A stretch of 64,000 bases of DNA from Candidatus Defluviibacillus avedoerensis (GTDB lineage: Bacteria > Pseudomonadota > Gammaproteobacteria > Burkholderiales > Burkholderiaceae_C): the NCBI GenBank assembly GCA_016703665.1, contig JADJBS010000020.1, positions 496,001 to 560,000 of the forward strand, in the 5' to 3' direction. The notes under the pieces were generated by a model. The model made no database searches, was not told where the DNA came from, and saw only the letters and a list, made by a program, of their open reading frames with translations. Position numbers and translations under genes: made by a program. Below are positions 54,963-64,000 of this stretch, piece by piece (positions within the stretch are counted from its first letter, which is position 1; every line of letters begins with the position of its first letter).

Positions 54963-56483
54963 ATGTCTTCAGTTCATCCGGTTGATGAGCGTTTGCCCAC
55001 AGGCAAGCTTGCCGCATTAGGTTTCCAACATGTCATGGTGATGTACGCAGGCGCAGTTGCCGTGCCGCTCATCGTTGGCCGAGCACTCAAGTTGCCGCCC
55101 GAGCAAGTTGCGATGCTGATTTCGGCAGACTTGTTTTGCTGTGGCATCGTGACCCTGATCCAGTCGCTGGGCGCGACGCAATGGTTTGGTATCCGCCTGC
55201 CTGTGATGATGGGCGTGACCTTTGCTTCTGTTGCGCCCATGGTCGCCATGGCCAACAAGACGCCGGGGGCAGAAGGAGCACAACTGATCTTCGGTGCGAT
55301 CATTGGGGCAGGCATTATTTCGATCTTGATAGCGCCACTGGTCAGCCGCATGCTCAGGTTTTTCCCACCTGTGGTCACTGGCACCATCATTGCCGTGATT
55401 GGTATCAGCTTGATGCGAATTGGCATCAACTGGATCTTTGGCAACCCTTTTGGCCCTACCGCACCCAGCATCGTTAACCCGGAACATGCCAAGTGGTTGA
55501 GTGAGGTGGGCAGCATGGCCAATGCGGCAGTGACCCCGGTTGCAGGAGCCAGCGCACCGCTTGCCAATGCAGTCCCTGCAATACCCAAAGGCCTGGCGAT
55601 TGTCGGCTCTGTTCCCAACCCCAAATATGCACCTTTGAACGGCGTCTTTGTGTCTTTTGTTGTACTGGTTTCGATCTTGATGATTGCCAAGTACACCAAA
55701 GGCTTTATCAGCAATATCTCTGTGCTTTTGGGCATCCTGATCGGTGGCGTCGTGGCCTACAGCATGGGCATGATGAACTTCGACAAAGTGGGCAAGGCCG
55801 CCTGGTTTGATTTTGTGGAACCCCTGCAGTTTGGCATGCCCGTGTTCGACCCCGTGTTGATTTTGACCATGACGCTGGTCATGATTGTGGTCATGATCGA
55901 GTCGACCGGCATGTTCCTGGCGCTCGGTGACATGACGGGTCGCAAGGTGGAGCAACAAGACCTGGCACGCGGCTTGCGCACCGATGGCCTGGGCACCTTG
56001 ATTGGCGGCATATTCAACACCTTCCCCTACACCAGCTTCTCGCAAAACGTAGGCCTGGTGGGCGTCACGGGTGTGCGCAGCCGTTTCGTGTGCGTGGCAG
56101 GTGGGGTCATCATGATCGTGCTGGGTTTGATTCCCAAAATGGCTGCTTTGGTTGAGTCTCTTCCCACCGTGGTGCTGGGCGGTGCGGGTGTCGTGATGTT
56201 CGGCATGGTGGCCGCCACTGGCATCCGTATTTTGGGTACGGTTGACTTCAAGAACAACAAAAACAACGCCTTCATCGTGGCCGTGTCCATTGGCACCGGC
56301 ATGATCCCATTGATTGCACCTAACTTCAAACAGTGGATGCCACACGACCTGCACCCACTGATTGAATCCGGCATCATGCTGGCGTCCATCGCAGCCGTGG
56401 CACTTAACCTGTTCTTCAACGGTGCCAAGGGCGGATCGGCTGAAGAAACCATTGCAGCCGCCAAGCAGGCCGACTCACATTAA
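54963..56483 (+). CDS. nucleobase:cation symporter-2 family permease (xanthine/urate type)
   Basis: A 506-residue membrane protein with about 12-14 helices. LAALGFQHVMVMYAGAVAVPLIVGRAL and GIRLPVMMGVTFASVAPM are NCS2 family sequence, and TSFSQNVGLVGVTGVRSRFV contains the conserved NxGxxxxT-like substrate motif of the UapA/XanQ type. It is a proton-linked importer of xanthine, urate or a similar base. ATG 54963 has GAGGAG upstream. Preceded by an operator, followed by a strong terminator. Choice of substrate is from family and context. Confidence 0.93.
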   Translation: MSSVHPVDERLPTGKLAALGFQHVMVMYAGAVAVPLIVGRALKLPPEQVAMLISADLFCCGIVTLIQSLGATQWFGIRLPVMMGVTFASVAPMVAMANKTPGAEGAQLIFGAIIGAGIISILIAPLVSRMLRFFPPVVTGTIIAVIGISLMRIGINWIFGNPFGPTAPSIVNPEHAKWLSEVGSMANAAVTPVAGASAPLANAVPAIPKGLAIVGSVPNPKYAPLNGVFVSFVVLVSILMIAKYTKGFISNISVLLGILIGGVVAYSMGMMNFDKVGKAAWFDFVEPLQFGMPVFDPVLILTMTLVMIVVMIESTGMFLALGDMTGRKVEQQDLARGLRTDGLGTLIGGIFNTFPYTSFSQNVGLVGVTGVRSRFVCVAGGVIMIVLGLIPKMAALVESLPTVVLGGAGVVMFGMVAATGIRILGTVDFKNNKNNAFIVAVSIGTGMIPLIAPNFKQWMPHDLHPLIESGIMLASIAAVALNLFFNGAKGGSAEETIAAAKQADSH

Positions 56484-56509
56484 CATTCACGCGCATCAAG
56501 TTATGCGTT

Positions 56510-56551
56510 AAAAGCATCACTTGCGTATAACTACGCAAGTGATGCTTTTTT
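56510..56551 (+). terminator. strong intrinsic terminator after the permease gene
   Basis: An 18-bp perfect stem (AAAAGCATCACTTGCGTA at 56510-56527 with its complement at 56532-56549), loop TAAC, then T at 56546-56551. It insulates the purine cluster from the malic enzyme gene. Confidence 0.93.
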
Positions 56552-56603
56552 CATTTGGAGTAGCCTCCAAAGTCATAACATACCCTTTCCCTACGGAGAT
56601 CCC

Positions 56604-58904
56604 ATGGACAAGCATCTTTCCCCCGCCGAAGTGGCCTTGCGCGACGCCGCACGCGAGTACCACCGCAGCCCTACCCGAGGCAAGATTTCCGTTACGCCTA
56701 CCAAGCCCCTGTCCAACCAACGCGATTTGTCTCTTGCCTACTCGCCCGGTGTGGCATACCCCTGCCTGGACATTCAGGCTGATCCGTCTTTGGCGGCTGA
56801 ATTCACCTCACGTGGCAATCTGGTTGGCGTGATCACCAACGGCACGGCCGTGCTGGGCCTGGGCGACATAGGCCCGCTGGCTGGCAAACCTGTGATGGAG
56901 GGCAAAGGTTGTCTGTTCAAGAAGTTCGCAGGCATCGATGTCTTTGACATCGAACTGGCAGAGCGCGACCCCGACAAGCTGGTCGAGATCATCTCCGCGC
57001 TGGAGCCCACACTGGGCGGTATCAACCTTGAAGACATCAAGGCACCCGAATGCTTTTACATCGAGCAAAAGCTACGCGAACGCCTGAGCATCCCCGTCTT
57101 TCACGACGACCAGCATGGCACGGCCATCATCTCCAGCGCAGCGCTGATCAATGGCCTGGAACTGGTAGGCAAAAAGATTGACCAGGTACGGGTCGCCGTC
57201 TCTGGCGCTGGCGCCGCCGCCATCGCCTGCCTGGACCTGATGGTTGGCCTGGGTGTCAAGCGCGAAAACGTGTACGCCTGTGATTCCAAAGGCGTGATCT
57301 ATGAAGGCCGCCCCGGCGGCTATGACGAGTCCAAGGCGCGCTACGCACAAAAAACTGACGCACGGACGCTGGCCGATGCTGTCAAAGGTGCCGACGTGTT
57401 TCTGGGCTGCTCTGCCGCAGGTGTTTTGACCCAGGCCATGGTCAAGACCATGGCCAAGCAGCCCATCATCCTGGCACTGGCCAACCCAGAACCAGAAATT
57501 CGCCCGGAGCTGGCCCTGGAAGCAGTGCCCGACTGCATCATTGCCACCGGGCGCTCAGACTACCCCAACCAGGTCAACAACGTCCTGTGCTTCCCCTACA
57601 TCTTTCGTGGTGCGCTGGACTGTGGCGCCACCAAAATCAACGAGGCCATGAAGCTGGCCTGCGTGCACGAGATTGCGGCTCTTGCCAAGGCAGACATCAG
57701 CGAAGAAGTGGCCAGTGCTTATGCGGGCAAAGAACTGGTGTTTGGCCAGAACTACATCATCCCCACGCCGTTTGATACCCGGTTGATTCTGCGCATTGCC
57801 CCCGCTGTGGCCAAGGCCGCTGCAGACACTGGCGTGGCCACCCGCCCAATTGAAGACCTGGAGGCCTATCGCCAGCATCTGTCGCGCTTTGTTTACCAGA
57901 CCGGCATGATCATGCGCCCCGTGTTTGCCACCGCCAAGAATGCCGAGTACAAGCGCGTTGCTTTCTGCGAGGCAGAAGAAGAGCGTGTGCTACGCGCGGT
58001 GCAGGTGGTGCTGGACGAGCAACTCGCCAAGCCCATCCTGATCGGCCGACCTGCCGTGATCGAAGCCCGCATCGCCAAGGCAGGGCTTCGCATGAAGCTC
58101 GGTATTGATGTCGACGTTTGCAACCCAGAAGACGATCCCCGTTTTCGCCAGTACTGGGAGACCTACCACCGCCTGATGGGCCGCAATGGTGTGACACCTG
58201 GCACCGCCAAGGCAGCTGTGCGACGCTCCAACACCCTGATCGGCAGCCTGATGCTCAACCTCGGCGATGCCGATGCCATGTTGTGCGGGCTGGTTGGCCA
58301 GTTCGACGCACACCTCAAGAACGTGCAGGACGTGATCGGCAAAGACAAAAATGCCACTGGCTTGGCTACGCTCAATGCCGTGATGACCGAGACCCAGACC
58401 CTGTTCATCGCTGACACCTACGTCAACGAAGACCCCGACGCCGACCTGCTGGCCAACATTGCCATGATGGCCGCTGATGAAGTCCGTCGTTTTGGCCTGC
58501 CGCCCAAGGTGGCTTTCTTGTCGCACAGCAACTACGGCTCCAGTAGCCGCGCCAGCGCCAAGAAAATGCGCCTGGCGCGTGACCTGTTTCGCCGCATGGC
58601 GCCAGACGTGGAATGCGACGGTGAACTGCAAGGCGACGCTGCCCTGAGCGAGGATGTGCGCAGCGCCAGCCTGATGGACAGCACCCTCACCGGCGAAGCC
58701 AACATCCTGATCTGCCCCAACCTGGACGCGGCCAACATCCTGTTCAATGTGATCAAGATCACAGCCAGCCACGGCGCGACCATTGGCCCGATCTTGCTCG
58801 GTGCTGCTGCCTCAGCGCATATCTTGACGCCATCTGCGACTGTGCGCCGGATTGTCAACATGACCGCGCTGGCGGTAGCCGACGCGGCAGCCAAGCGCAA
58901 GTAA
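56604..58904 (+). CDS. maeB: NADP-dependent malic enzyme with phosphotransacetylase-like domain
   Basis: Decarboxylates malate to pyruvate with NADP. The 766-residue product has a malic-enzyme half (residues 1-430; LAYSPGVAYPCLDI, VFHDDQHGTAIISSAALINGL, RVAVSGAGAAAIACLDL) and a C-terminal phosphate-acetyltransferase-like half (from about 440; LIGSLMLNLGDADAMLCGLVG, VAFLSHSNYGSS). In known MaeB proteins the second half is regulatory, responding to acetyl-CoA. Length and motifs are complete. Confidence 0.96.
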   Translation: MDKHLSPAEVALRDAAREYHRSPTRGKISVTPTKPLSNQRDLSLAYSPGVAYPCLDIQADPSLAAEFTSRGNLVGVITNGTAVLGLGDIGPLAGKPVMEGKGCLFKKFAGIDVFDIELAERDPDKLVEIISALEPTLGGINLEDIKAPECFYIEQKLRERLSIPVFHDDQHGTAIISSAALINGLELVGKKIDQVRVAVSGAGAAAIACLDLMVGLGVKRENVYACDSKGVIYEGRPGGYDESKARYAQKTDARTLADAVKGADVFLGCSAAGVLTQAMVKTMAKQPIILALANPEPEIRPELALEAVPDCIIATGRSDYPNQVNNVLCFPYIFRGALDCGATKINEAMKLACVHEIAALAKADISEEVASAYAGKELVFGQNYIIPTPFDTRLILRIAPAVAKAAADTGVATRPIEDLEAYRQHLSRFVYQTGMIMRPVFATAKNAEYKRVAFCEAEEERVLRAVQVVLDEQLAKPILIGRPAVIEARIAKAGLRMKLGIDVDVCNPEDDPRFRQYWETYHRLMGRNGVTPGTAKAAVRRSNTLIGSLMLNLGDADAMLCGLVGQFDAHLKNVQDVIGKDKNATGLATLNAVMTETQTLFIADTYVNEDPDADLLANIAMMAADEVRRFGLPPKVAFLSHSNYGSSSRASAKKMRLARDLFRRMAPDVECDGELQGDAALSEDVRSASLMDSTLTGEANILICPNLDAANILFNVIKITASHGATIGPILLGAAASAHILTPSATVRRIVNMTALAVADAAAKRK

Positions 58905-58973
58905 ATCGGCAAGCAAGTACGCAAGTTCGACGGGGGTGCAGGCAGAATAGGGCCACTTTCTTGCGGCACCGCC

Positions 58974-60302
58974 ATGACCCCACACTGCACACTGCCTGAT
59001 CCCCGCACTGCCCCGCGCGAATTCCTGACCCACCTGTACCAGGCGGCTGTCCAGCGCGCCCTGCCACTGCACAACACAGCGGCACATCTACCTCCCCCGC
59101 CCAAGGGCCGTACAGTGGTCATTGGCGCGGGTAAAGCAGGCGGTGCCATGGCACAAGCTGTCGAGGCCTTGTGGCCTGCGGATGCCCCCATGTGTGGCCT
59201 GGTCATCACCCGTTACCACCACATCCCCCCTCGCCCGACAGGCTTGCCGCAGCGCATTGAGGTGGTCGAAGCCTCGCACCCTGTGCCAGATGCGGCGGGC
59301 TTGGCTGCATCAGAGCGCATCTTGTCGCTGGTGCAGGGCCTGACGGCAAACGACCTGGTGCTGTGCTTGATCTCGGGGGGGGGCTCGGCCTTGTTAACCC
59401 TACCCGCCGATGGTCTGACGCTGGAAGACAAACAGGGCATCAACAAAGCCCTGCTGAACAGCGGAGCCAACATTGCTGAGATGAACTGCGTGCGCAAGCA
59501 CCTGTCGCGCATCAAGGGCGGTCGCCTGGCCGCTGCCTGCGCTCCCGCACAAGTCATCACACTCACTATCAGCGACGTACCTGGGGATGAGCCCAGCACC
59601 ATCGCCAGCGGCCCGACGGTGCCGGATTCATCTACCTGCGTTGAGGCGCTACAAATTTTGAAGCGATACAACATTGCTGTACCTGCCGAAATAGCCCAAA
59701 AACTCTCTGAAAACGCACTCGAAACACCAAAACCTGGCTCACCCGTTTTCGATGGCCACCAAGTCCACATGATGGCCACCCCCCAGCAGTCACTGGAAGC
59801 CGCCGCCACCCTGGCGCGGCAAGCGGGATTGAGCGCCTACATCCTCAGCGACGAGATCGAAGGCGAATCACGCGAGGTGGGCAAGGTGCATGCGGCACTC
59901 GCCCGCGCCGTGGCCAACCAGGGCCAACCGTTTGCCAAACCCTGCGTGATCCTGAGCGGAGGCGAGACCACCGTCACGGTTCGCCCCCAAGACCCTGGCA
60001 CACCACGCGGACGCGGTGGCCGGGCGGGAGAGTTCTGCTTGGGCTTGGCATTGGGCCTGCAAGGCCAAAGTGGTGTCTGGGCCTTGGCGGCGGACACCGA
60101 TGGCATCGATGGGATGGAGGACAACGCAGGTGCTTTCGTCAACCCTGACACACTGAAGCGTGCACAGTCTCACGGTATGAAAGTAGACGAGTACCTGGAC
60201 CGCAACGACGCCTACGGCTACTTCTCGCCTCTGGGAGACCTGGTGATCACTGGGCCGACGCACACCAACGTGAACGACTTTCGCTGCTTGTTGGTCCTGT
60301 AA
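58974..60302 (+). CDS. glycerate 2-kinase (GckA/TtuD-type, MOFRL family)
   Basis: A 442-residue glycerate kinase-2/hydroxypyruvate reductase-like protein. VVIGAGKAGGAMAQAVE (about 47-63), LCLISGGGSALLTLPADGLTLEDKQ and the C-terminal MOFRL domain (LAADTDGIDGMEDNAGAF) are clear. It phosphorylates glycerate from glyoxylate or hydroxypyruvate metabolism, so it fits downstream of ureidoglycolate-derived glyoxylate. The Gcl and TSR genes that would link the two are not in this window. Confidence 0.92.
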   Translation: MTPHCTLPDPRTAPREFLTHLYQAAVQRALPLHNTAAHLPPPPKGRTVVIGAGKAGGAMAQAVEALWPADAPMCGLVITRYHHIPPRPTGLPQRIEVVEASHPVPDAAGLAASERILSLVQGLTANDLVLCLISGGGSALLTLPADGLTLEDKQGINKALLNSGANIAEMNCVRKHLSRIKGGRLAAACAPAQVITLTISDVPGDEPSTIASGPTVPDSSTCVEALQILKRYNIAVPAEIAQKLSENALETPKPGSPVFDGHQVHMMATPQQSLEAAATLARQAGLSAYILSDEIEGESREVGKVHAALARAVANQGQPFAKPCVILSGGETTVTVRPQDPGTPRGRGGRAGEFCLGLALGLQGQSGVWALAADTDGIDGMEDNAGAFVNPDTLKRAQSHGMKVDEYLDRNDAYGYFSPLGDLVITGPTHTNVNDFRCLLVL

Positions 60303-60323
60303 CACTCACCAGGTCAGGTAAGT

Positions 60324-62021
60324 TCATATAGGCGTCAACGGATCAAACATCCGGTACGCATTGCGTCCACCCCTTTTTACCTGGTAAAGGCTCGCATCGG
60401 CATTGGCCAGGAGGGTATCTGCATCAAGGCCATGAACAGGGTACATGGCCACGCCAATGCTTGCCGACACTTGGCAAACAGCCTCGCCCAACTCAAAGGC
60501 CTGGGCAAGTTTTTCCACAATCCGGGCGGCCACTTCACCCACTTCCGACTGTGCCGAGAATTCCGAGAGAATCACGGAAAATTCATCGCCTCCCATACGC
60601 GCCACGGTGTCTGACCCCCGCACACACGCAAGCAAACGTTTGGCAGTTTCGACCAACAAGCGGTCTCCCACCGCATGGCCGTAGGTGTCATTGACCTGCT
60701 TGAAATAGTCAAGATCAAGGGCCATTACGGCAAACATGCGTTGGTGTCTAAGCGACTGGGTAATGGCCATTTGCAGCCGATCAGCAAACAATGCTCGGTT
60801 GGGTAAGCCAGTCAACACATCGTGTTGCGACAAATGACGCAGCTGCTCCTCCATGAGCTTGCGCTCAGAAATGTCAGACAGCGTCCCCACGTAGGTGCTG
60901 GGGTTTGATGCACCTACACCCGTGATCGAAAGCCATGCCGTGAAGGCTGCGCCAGTTTTTGAGCGGGTGGCGAGTTCGCCTTGCCACCGCCCGTCTTTGG
61001 CCAGTCCTTCCAGAATGACGGCCTGTAAATCTGCCGTGGACTGCTGGAGAAAAGAAATCCCCTGCCCCAAGGCTTCACTTTCAACATAACCCGTCAAGCG
61101 AGAAAAGGCCGGGTTCACCTGCCGGATCACGCCCTGCGTGTCAAGCACCACGATGCCTTCCGCAACATGATCGAATACAGTGGCCTGAACCTCACGCTGG
61201 GCCACCTCTGCCTCAAGCCGTTCGTTGGCCTGAGACAAGGAAGATGTCCGCTGCGCAATGGTCGTTTCCTGAACCAGGTTGATCTGCTGTAACTCTCGCA
61301 AATGGGTACGGGTGCGCGACATCAACAGCACCAACAGCCCCGACAGCAAGGCAAACACCAGCACATGTCCGCCAGCAGAGCGCCACCGGTGCCTGTCGCG
61401 CAGCGACAGCAACTCGGCAGCAGGCATTGTCACGGATATGCCCCCACGGATTTGCCCCACGTGATAACCCTGCTTTTCGTGACACGTCATGCAGGCAGGC
61501 TGCACCCTGAGCGGCGCCATATAGCGGTGAACCGGAACCACCCCAGCCACAAAATCGATGCTTTCGGAGAGCCCTTGCTCAAAGGCGTCCAGCGCGACCG
61601 ATTCCCATTCAAGCGGCTTGTTGGCTGGCCTGATCGGCTTGCTGCTGGTCAGGTGAATGCGGATGCCATTGGCCGCTTCGGCAATGTCCGCAATCTGGCG
61701 GGTCATGAACGCTGGATTGATCATGGTCAGCGTCAAGCCATCGAGGGTTATGACGTCACGACGGGGATGCTCCAGGTAAGGATTGGGCTGGGTTTTCTCA
61801 GTGACCGGCACATACACACCACCGTGCCCCGCGTTCCAGCTTCGGGCCATCTCAACCAGCCTGAAAAGAGCCGCGCCTCGCTCCCTGGCAACGGACTGCA
61901 TCTGCGCTTCGGACGCCTGCCAGTCCATGGCGAATGAAAACAGAACGCCCATACCGACCGCAAACACCAACCACCAAGCATTGGCTCGCTGTTCAATGAA
62001 GGCGGCAGGCGTCAAGTTCAT
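60324..62021 (-). CDS. haem-containing sensor diguanylate cyclase (DUF3365-PAS-GGDEF)
   Basis: A 565-residue membrane protein. An N-terminal helix (about 13-34), a periplasmic DUF3365/Tll0287-type domain with CMTCH (near 175-179, a CxxCH c-type haem site), a second helix (about 218-238), a coiled coil, then PAS (VFDHVAEGIVVLDTQGVIRQVNPAFSRLTGY) and a GGDEF domain with GGDEF near 462. An RxxD site (RGSD) precedes it by five residues. It probably links a redox or gas signal to c-di-GMP. The PAS region is intact. Confidence 0.92.
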   Translation of the reverse strand: MNLTPAAFIEQRANAWWLVFAVGMGVLFSFAMDWQASEAQMQSVARERGAALFRLVEMARSWNAGHGGVYVPVTEKTQPNPYLEHPRRDVITLDGLTLTMINPAFMTRQIADIAEAANGIRIHLTSSKPIRPANKPLEWESVALDAFEQGLSESIDFVAGVVPVHRYMAPLRVQPACMTCHEKQGYHVGQIRGGISVTMPAAELLSLRDRHRWRSAGGHVLVFALLSGLLVLLMSRTRTHLRELQQINLVQETTIAQRTSSLSQANERLEAEVAQREVQATVFDHVAEGIVVLDTQGVIRQVNPAFSRLTGYVESEALGQGISFLQQSTADLQAVILEGLAKDGRWQGELATRSKTGAAFTAWLSITGVGASNPSTYVGTLSDISERKLMEEQLRHLSQHDVLTGLPNRALFADRLQMAITQSLRHQRMFAVMALDLDYFKQVNDTYGHAVGDRLLVETAKRLLACVRGSDTVARMGGDEFSVILSEFSAQSEVGEVAARIVEKLAQAFELGEAVCQVSASIGVAMYPVHGLDADTLLANADASLYQVKRGGRNAYRMFDPLTPI

Positions 62022-62067
62022 TTTGGCGAACTATAGCGCCATGGCTTAAGGCCTTCACCGCCAAGGG

Positions 62068-64000
62068 CTAAAGCCCGAGCACAATGCTGCCCCTCTTCGC
62101 CCGCGAGCAGCAAGCCATCATCCGGCTGTTGGCGGCACGCTCCGCTTTGCTGAGCACCTTGTCGCGGTGATCTGCCGGACCGTCCACGATGCTGACCTCG
62201 CAGGTGCCGCACAGGCCCTCACCACAGTCACAGGGTACGTCGTAACCCGCAGCCTGCAGGGCTTGCAGCAGCGTCTGGTCGGCTGCCACCTGTACGGTGG
62301 TGTTGGAGTCCTTCAGCACCGCCTCAAAGGCATGTTCTTTGCTCGGGTCCAGGGTCGAGCCTTCGGCGCTGAAATGCTCGTAATGCAGCGTGCCCTCGGG
62401 CCAGTTCTCGGCCAGGCCTTCCAGAGCGTCGATCAAACGCGCAGGGCCGCAGGCGTAGACCTGGGTGCCATCCTTCAGTGGGGTCAGCATCGCCGCCAGC
62501 TGCATGCGTTGGCCTTCTTCAGCAACATGCAAGTGCAGATGCAGGCCATGGTCGCGCTGCACCCGCGCCAGCAGGGCCATGTGGGCTTTGGATCGCGCCG
62601 CGTAGTGCAGTTCATAGGATTTGCCCAGTGCCTTCAACCGGTCTGCCATGGCGAGGATGGGCGTGATGCCAATGCCGCCTGCAATCAACACCAGATGCTG
62701 TGCAGACTCGTCCAGACGGAACAGGTTCTTCGGACCTGCCAGGTGAATCTGGTCGCCCACTTTTACCTCATCACAAAAATAGCGTGACCCGCCCCTGCCG
62801 CTGGCTTCGCGCAGGATGACCACCTCCAAGCTGGACCTGTCATCTGACGGCCCACACAATGAATACTTACGCCGGTAAGCTCCACCGATCAAATCCACAT
62901 GCGCCCCGGCCGTCCACGCAGGCAACGTGCGCCCGCGCGGGTCATTCAGCACCAGTCGGACAATGTTCTCGCCGTCCACATACCGCTCGCTCACAACGAC
63001 CGTGCGCGCGATGTCGTCCTTGACCGGGGCACCGATCTTGAAGGACAGTTGCCGCTCCAATACGCCCTTGTCCGCACGCTCGGGGTTGCGCAGTGGGTCC
63101 CATTCCACCCACAACTCGGCAGGGCCACGGAAGGAGGTGTTCGACAGAAAATCGAACTTCTGATTCGGCACCAGCCGAATATGCGGTAGCCGCCGGGTGA
63201 ACTCCTCCAGGAACACGCGCATCTCCATGCGACCAATGTTCTTGCCCATGCACTGGTGGGCGCCATAACCAAAGGTCAAGTGCTCGACCGAATTGTCGCG
63301 GTACAGGTCGATCTCTTGCGGATTCTCAAAATGCCGCTCATCAAAGTTGGCCGACGCCTGCACGATCAGCAGCTTGCCGCCCTGGGGAATAGCGACACCG
63401 CCCACCGTCGTGTCTGCCGTGGCGATGCGTCGCCAGGCGATGATGGAGCCTGCCACCCTCAGGCATTCCTCCACCGCGTTCGGAATCAGCGCCGGGTTCT
63501 CGCAAATATCTTCCCAAGCAGCACTGTGCGTTAGCAAAGTCATGAACGCATTGGCGGTCGCGTTGGAGGTGGTCTCGTGCGCAGCGGCGAGGATCGCCAT
63601 CATCATGGAACGCAGATAAGACTCTGTCACGATGGCCGGGTGCTTGTGGTGCTGGCGGATGGTCTCGTACATCCAGCCCTGGCCATCGGGCTTGGCCATC
63701 ATGTCGTCCAGGATCTTTTGCGCGGTCTGCCAAAAGCGCCCTACGTTTTCGGCCACAGCCAGTTGCTCCTGCGGCGTGGGCCGCCCCCAGGTGTTGAGGG
63801 TGTGGGCCACTGCAAATTTACGCAACTCTTCTGCTCCTTCATCAGGCACGCCCAGAAAGTGCAGCGCGATGGTGAGCGGGATTTCATAAAACATCTCCCC
63901 CACCAGATCGGCACGGCCTTTGTCGATAAAGCGGTCCATGTACTGGCGCGCCAGGGCACGCACGGCAGGCTCGTGCTTGGCCAGCGCTTCAGGCAAAAAG
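62068..64000 (-). CDS. self-sufficient cytochrome P450 fused to phthalate-dioxygenase-type reductase (CYP116B-like), N-terminus off the window
   Basis: The frame stays open to the window edge, so the true start is beyond 64000 (the TTG at 63996 is internal). Within the visible 642 residues: the I-helix AAAHETTSNA, EECLR (ExxR), the haem Cys in FGYGAHQCMGKNIGRM, then an FMN reductase domain (RKYSLCGPS), NADH domain (LIAGGIGITPILAMADRL, YACGP) and a ferredoxin (CDCGEGLCGTC). This is the P450-FMN/Fe-S order of class VII enzymes. It self-sufficiently oxidises organic substrates; the substrate is unknown. Confidence 0.95.
   Translation of the reverse strand, partial: FLPEALAKHEPAVRALARQYMDRFIDKGRADLVGEMFYEIPLTIALHFLGVPDEGAEELRKFAVAHTLNTWGRPTPQEQLAVAENVGRFWQTAQKILDDMMAKPDGQGWMYETIRQHHKHPAIVTESYLRSMMMAILAAAHETTSNATANAFMTLLTHSAAWEDICENPALIPNAVEECLRVAGSIIAWRRIATADTTVGGVAIPQGGKLLIVQASANFDERHFENPQEIDLYRDNSVEHLTFGYGAHQCMGKNIGRMEMRVFLEEFTRRLPHIRLVPNQKFDFLSNTSFRGPAELWVEWDPLRNPERADKGVLERQLSFKIGAPVKDDIARTVVVSERYVDGENIVRLVLNDPRGRTLPAWTAGAHVDLIGGAYRRKYSLCGPSDDRSSLEVVILREASGRGGSRYFCDEVKVGDQIHLAGPKNLFRLDESAQHLVLIAGGIGITPILAMADRLKALGKSYELHYAARSKAHMALLARVQRDHGLHLHLHVAEEGQRMQLAAMLTPLKDGTQVYACGPARLIDALEGLAENWPEGTLHYEHFSAEGSTLDPSKEHAFEAVLKDSNTTVQVAADQTLLQALQAAGYDVPCDCGEGLCGTCEVSIVDGPADHRDKVLSKAERAANSRMMACCSRAKRGSIVLGL

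Noticed and set aside
63994..63996. TTG at 63996 as the start of the P450 fusion
   Set aside because: The frame is open to the window edge and the protein lacks the usual first ~100 residues of a P450, so the TTG is internal.

Overview
The window looks like the chromosome of a beta-proteobacterium of the order Burkholderiales, most likely family Comamonadaceae (Rhodoferax/Polaromonas-like). The support is the gene order pyrG-kdsA-DUF1330-eno-ftsB, a Bug/TctC-type binding protein, a UraD-AllC fusion, a PuuD-type urate hydroxylase, and protein sequences of beta-proteobacterial character. I see no prophage, insertion sequence, CRISPR array or rRNA. One tRNA gene, tRNA-Leu(CAA), is present.

Layout. 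0-5 kb: an alanine-rich lipoprotein, a RoxA-like ribosomal oxygenase, an FKBP isomerase, dut and coaBC. 5-10.5 kb: a tightly packed + strand run of pyrG, kdsA, a DUF1330 gene, eno, ftsB, pnuC and a NadR-like kinase. 10.6-28 kb: housekeeping and accessory genes, including hslO, a gamma-carbonic anhydrase, an Atg22-like MFS permease, a glycerophosphodiester phosphodiesterase, a MerR/metal-export module with a clear 19-bp-spacer promoter, a J-domain protein, a P1-type peptidase, a CoA transferase, an aminotransferase and gnd. 28.6-40.7 kb: valS, galU, tusA, a NUDIX gene, cysM, tRNA-Leu, two diguanylate cyclases around a MinD/ParA-type ATPase, an NAD-dependent epimerase-like gene, a flavodoxin-reductase-type oxidoreductase and a Bug-family binding protein. 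40.7-56.5 kb: an MgtC-family gene, then a nearly complete purine (xanthine to urate to allantoin to allantoate) catabolic cluster. 56.6-64 kb: malic enzyme, glycerate kinase, a haem-containing diguanylate cyclase and a P450-reductase fusion cut by the window edge.

How the genes fit together. In the purine cluster a permease imports xanthine or urate, XdhABC oxidises hypoxanthine and xanthine to urate, PuuD oxidises urate through a fused cytochrome c, HiuH and UraD make (S)-allantoin, PuuE opens it to allantoate, and AllC (fused to UraD) plus a second M20 amidohydrolase continue to ureidoglycolate. A GntR regulator sits in the middle. TGTATACA-centred palindromes lie before puuD, between hiuH and gntR, and before the permease, which suggests one regulon. 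A decayed second hiuH copy and the remains of an alanine-rich secreted protein interrupt the cluster between xdhA and hiuH.

Two features cut across the whole window. First, at least nine genes, several normally essential (dut, coaBC, kdsA, valS), are broken by one- or two-base indels, mostly in short homopolymers. Eight indel or nonsense events fall within 1.5 kb. This pattern favours base-calling or assembly error over gene decay. Second, small palindromic repeats lie inside coding sequence: a 52-bp GC-rich element occurs in both valS and uraD-allC (46 of 52 bases identical, opposite orientations), and an AT-rich GCTATT...AATAGC element occurs in the nadR-like gene and in xdhB.
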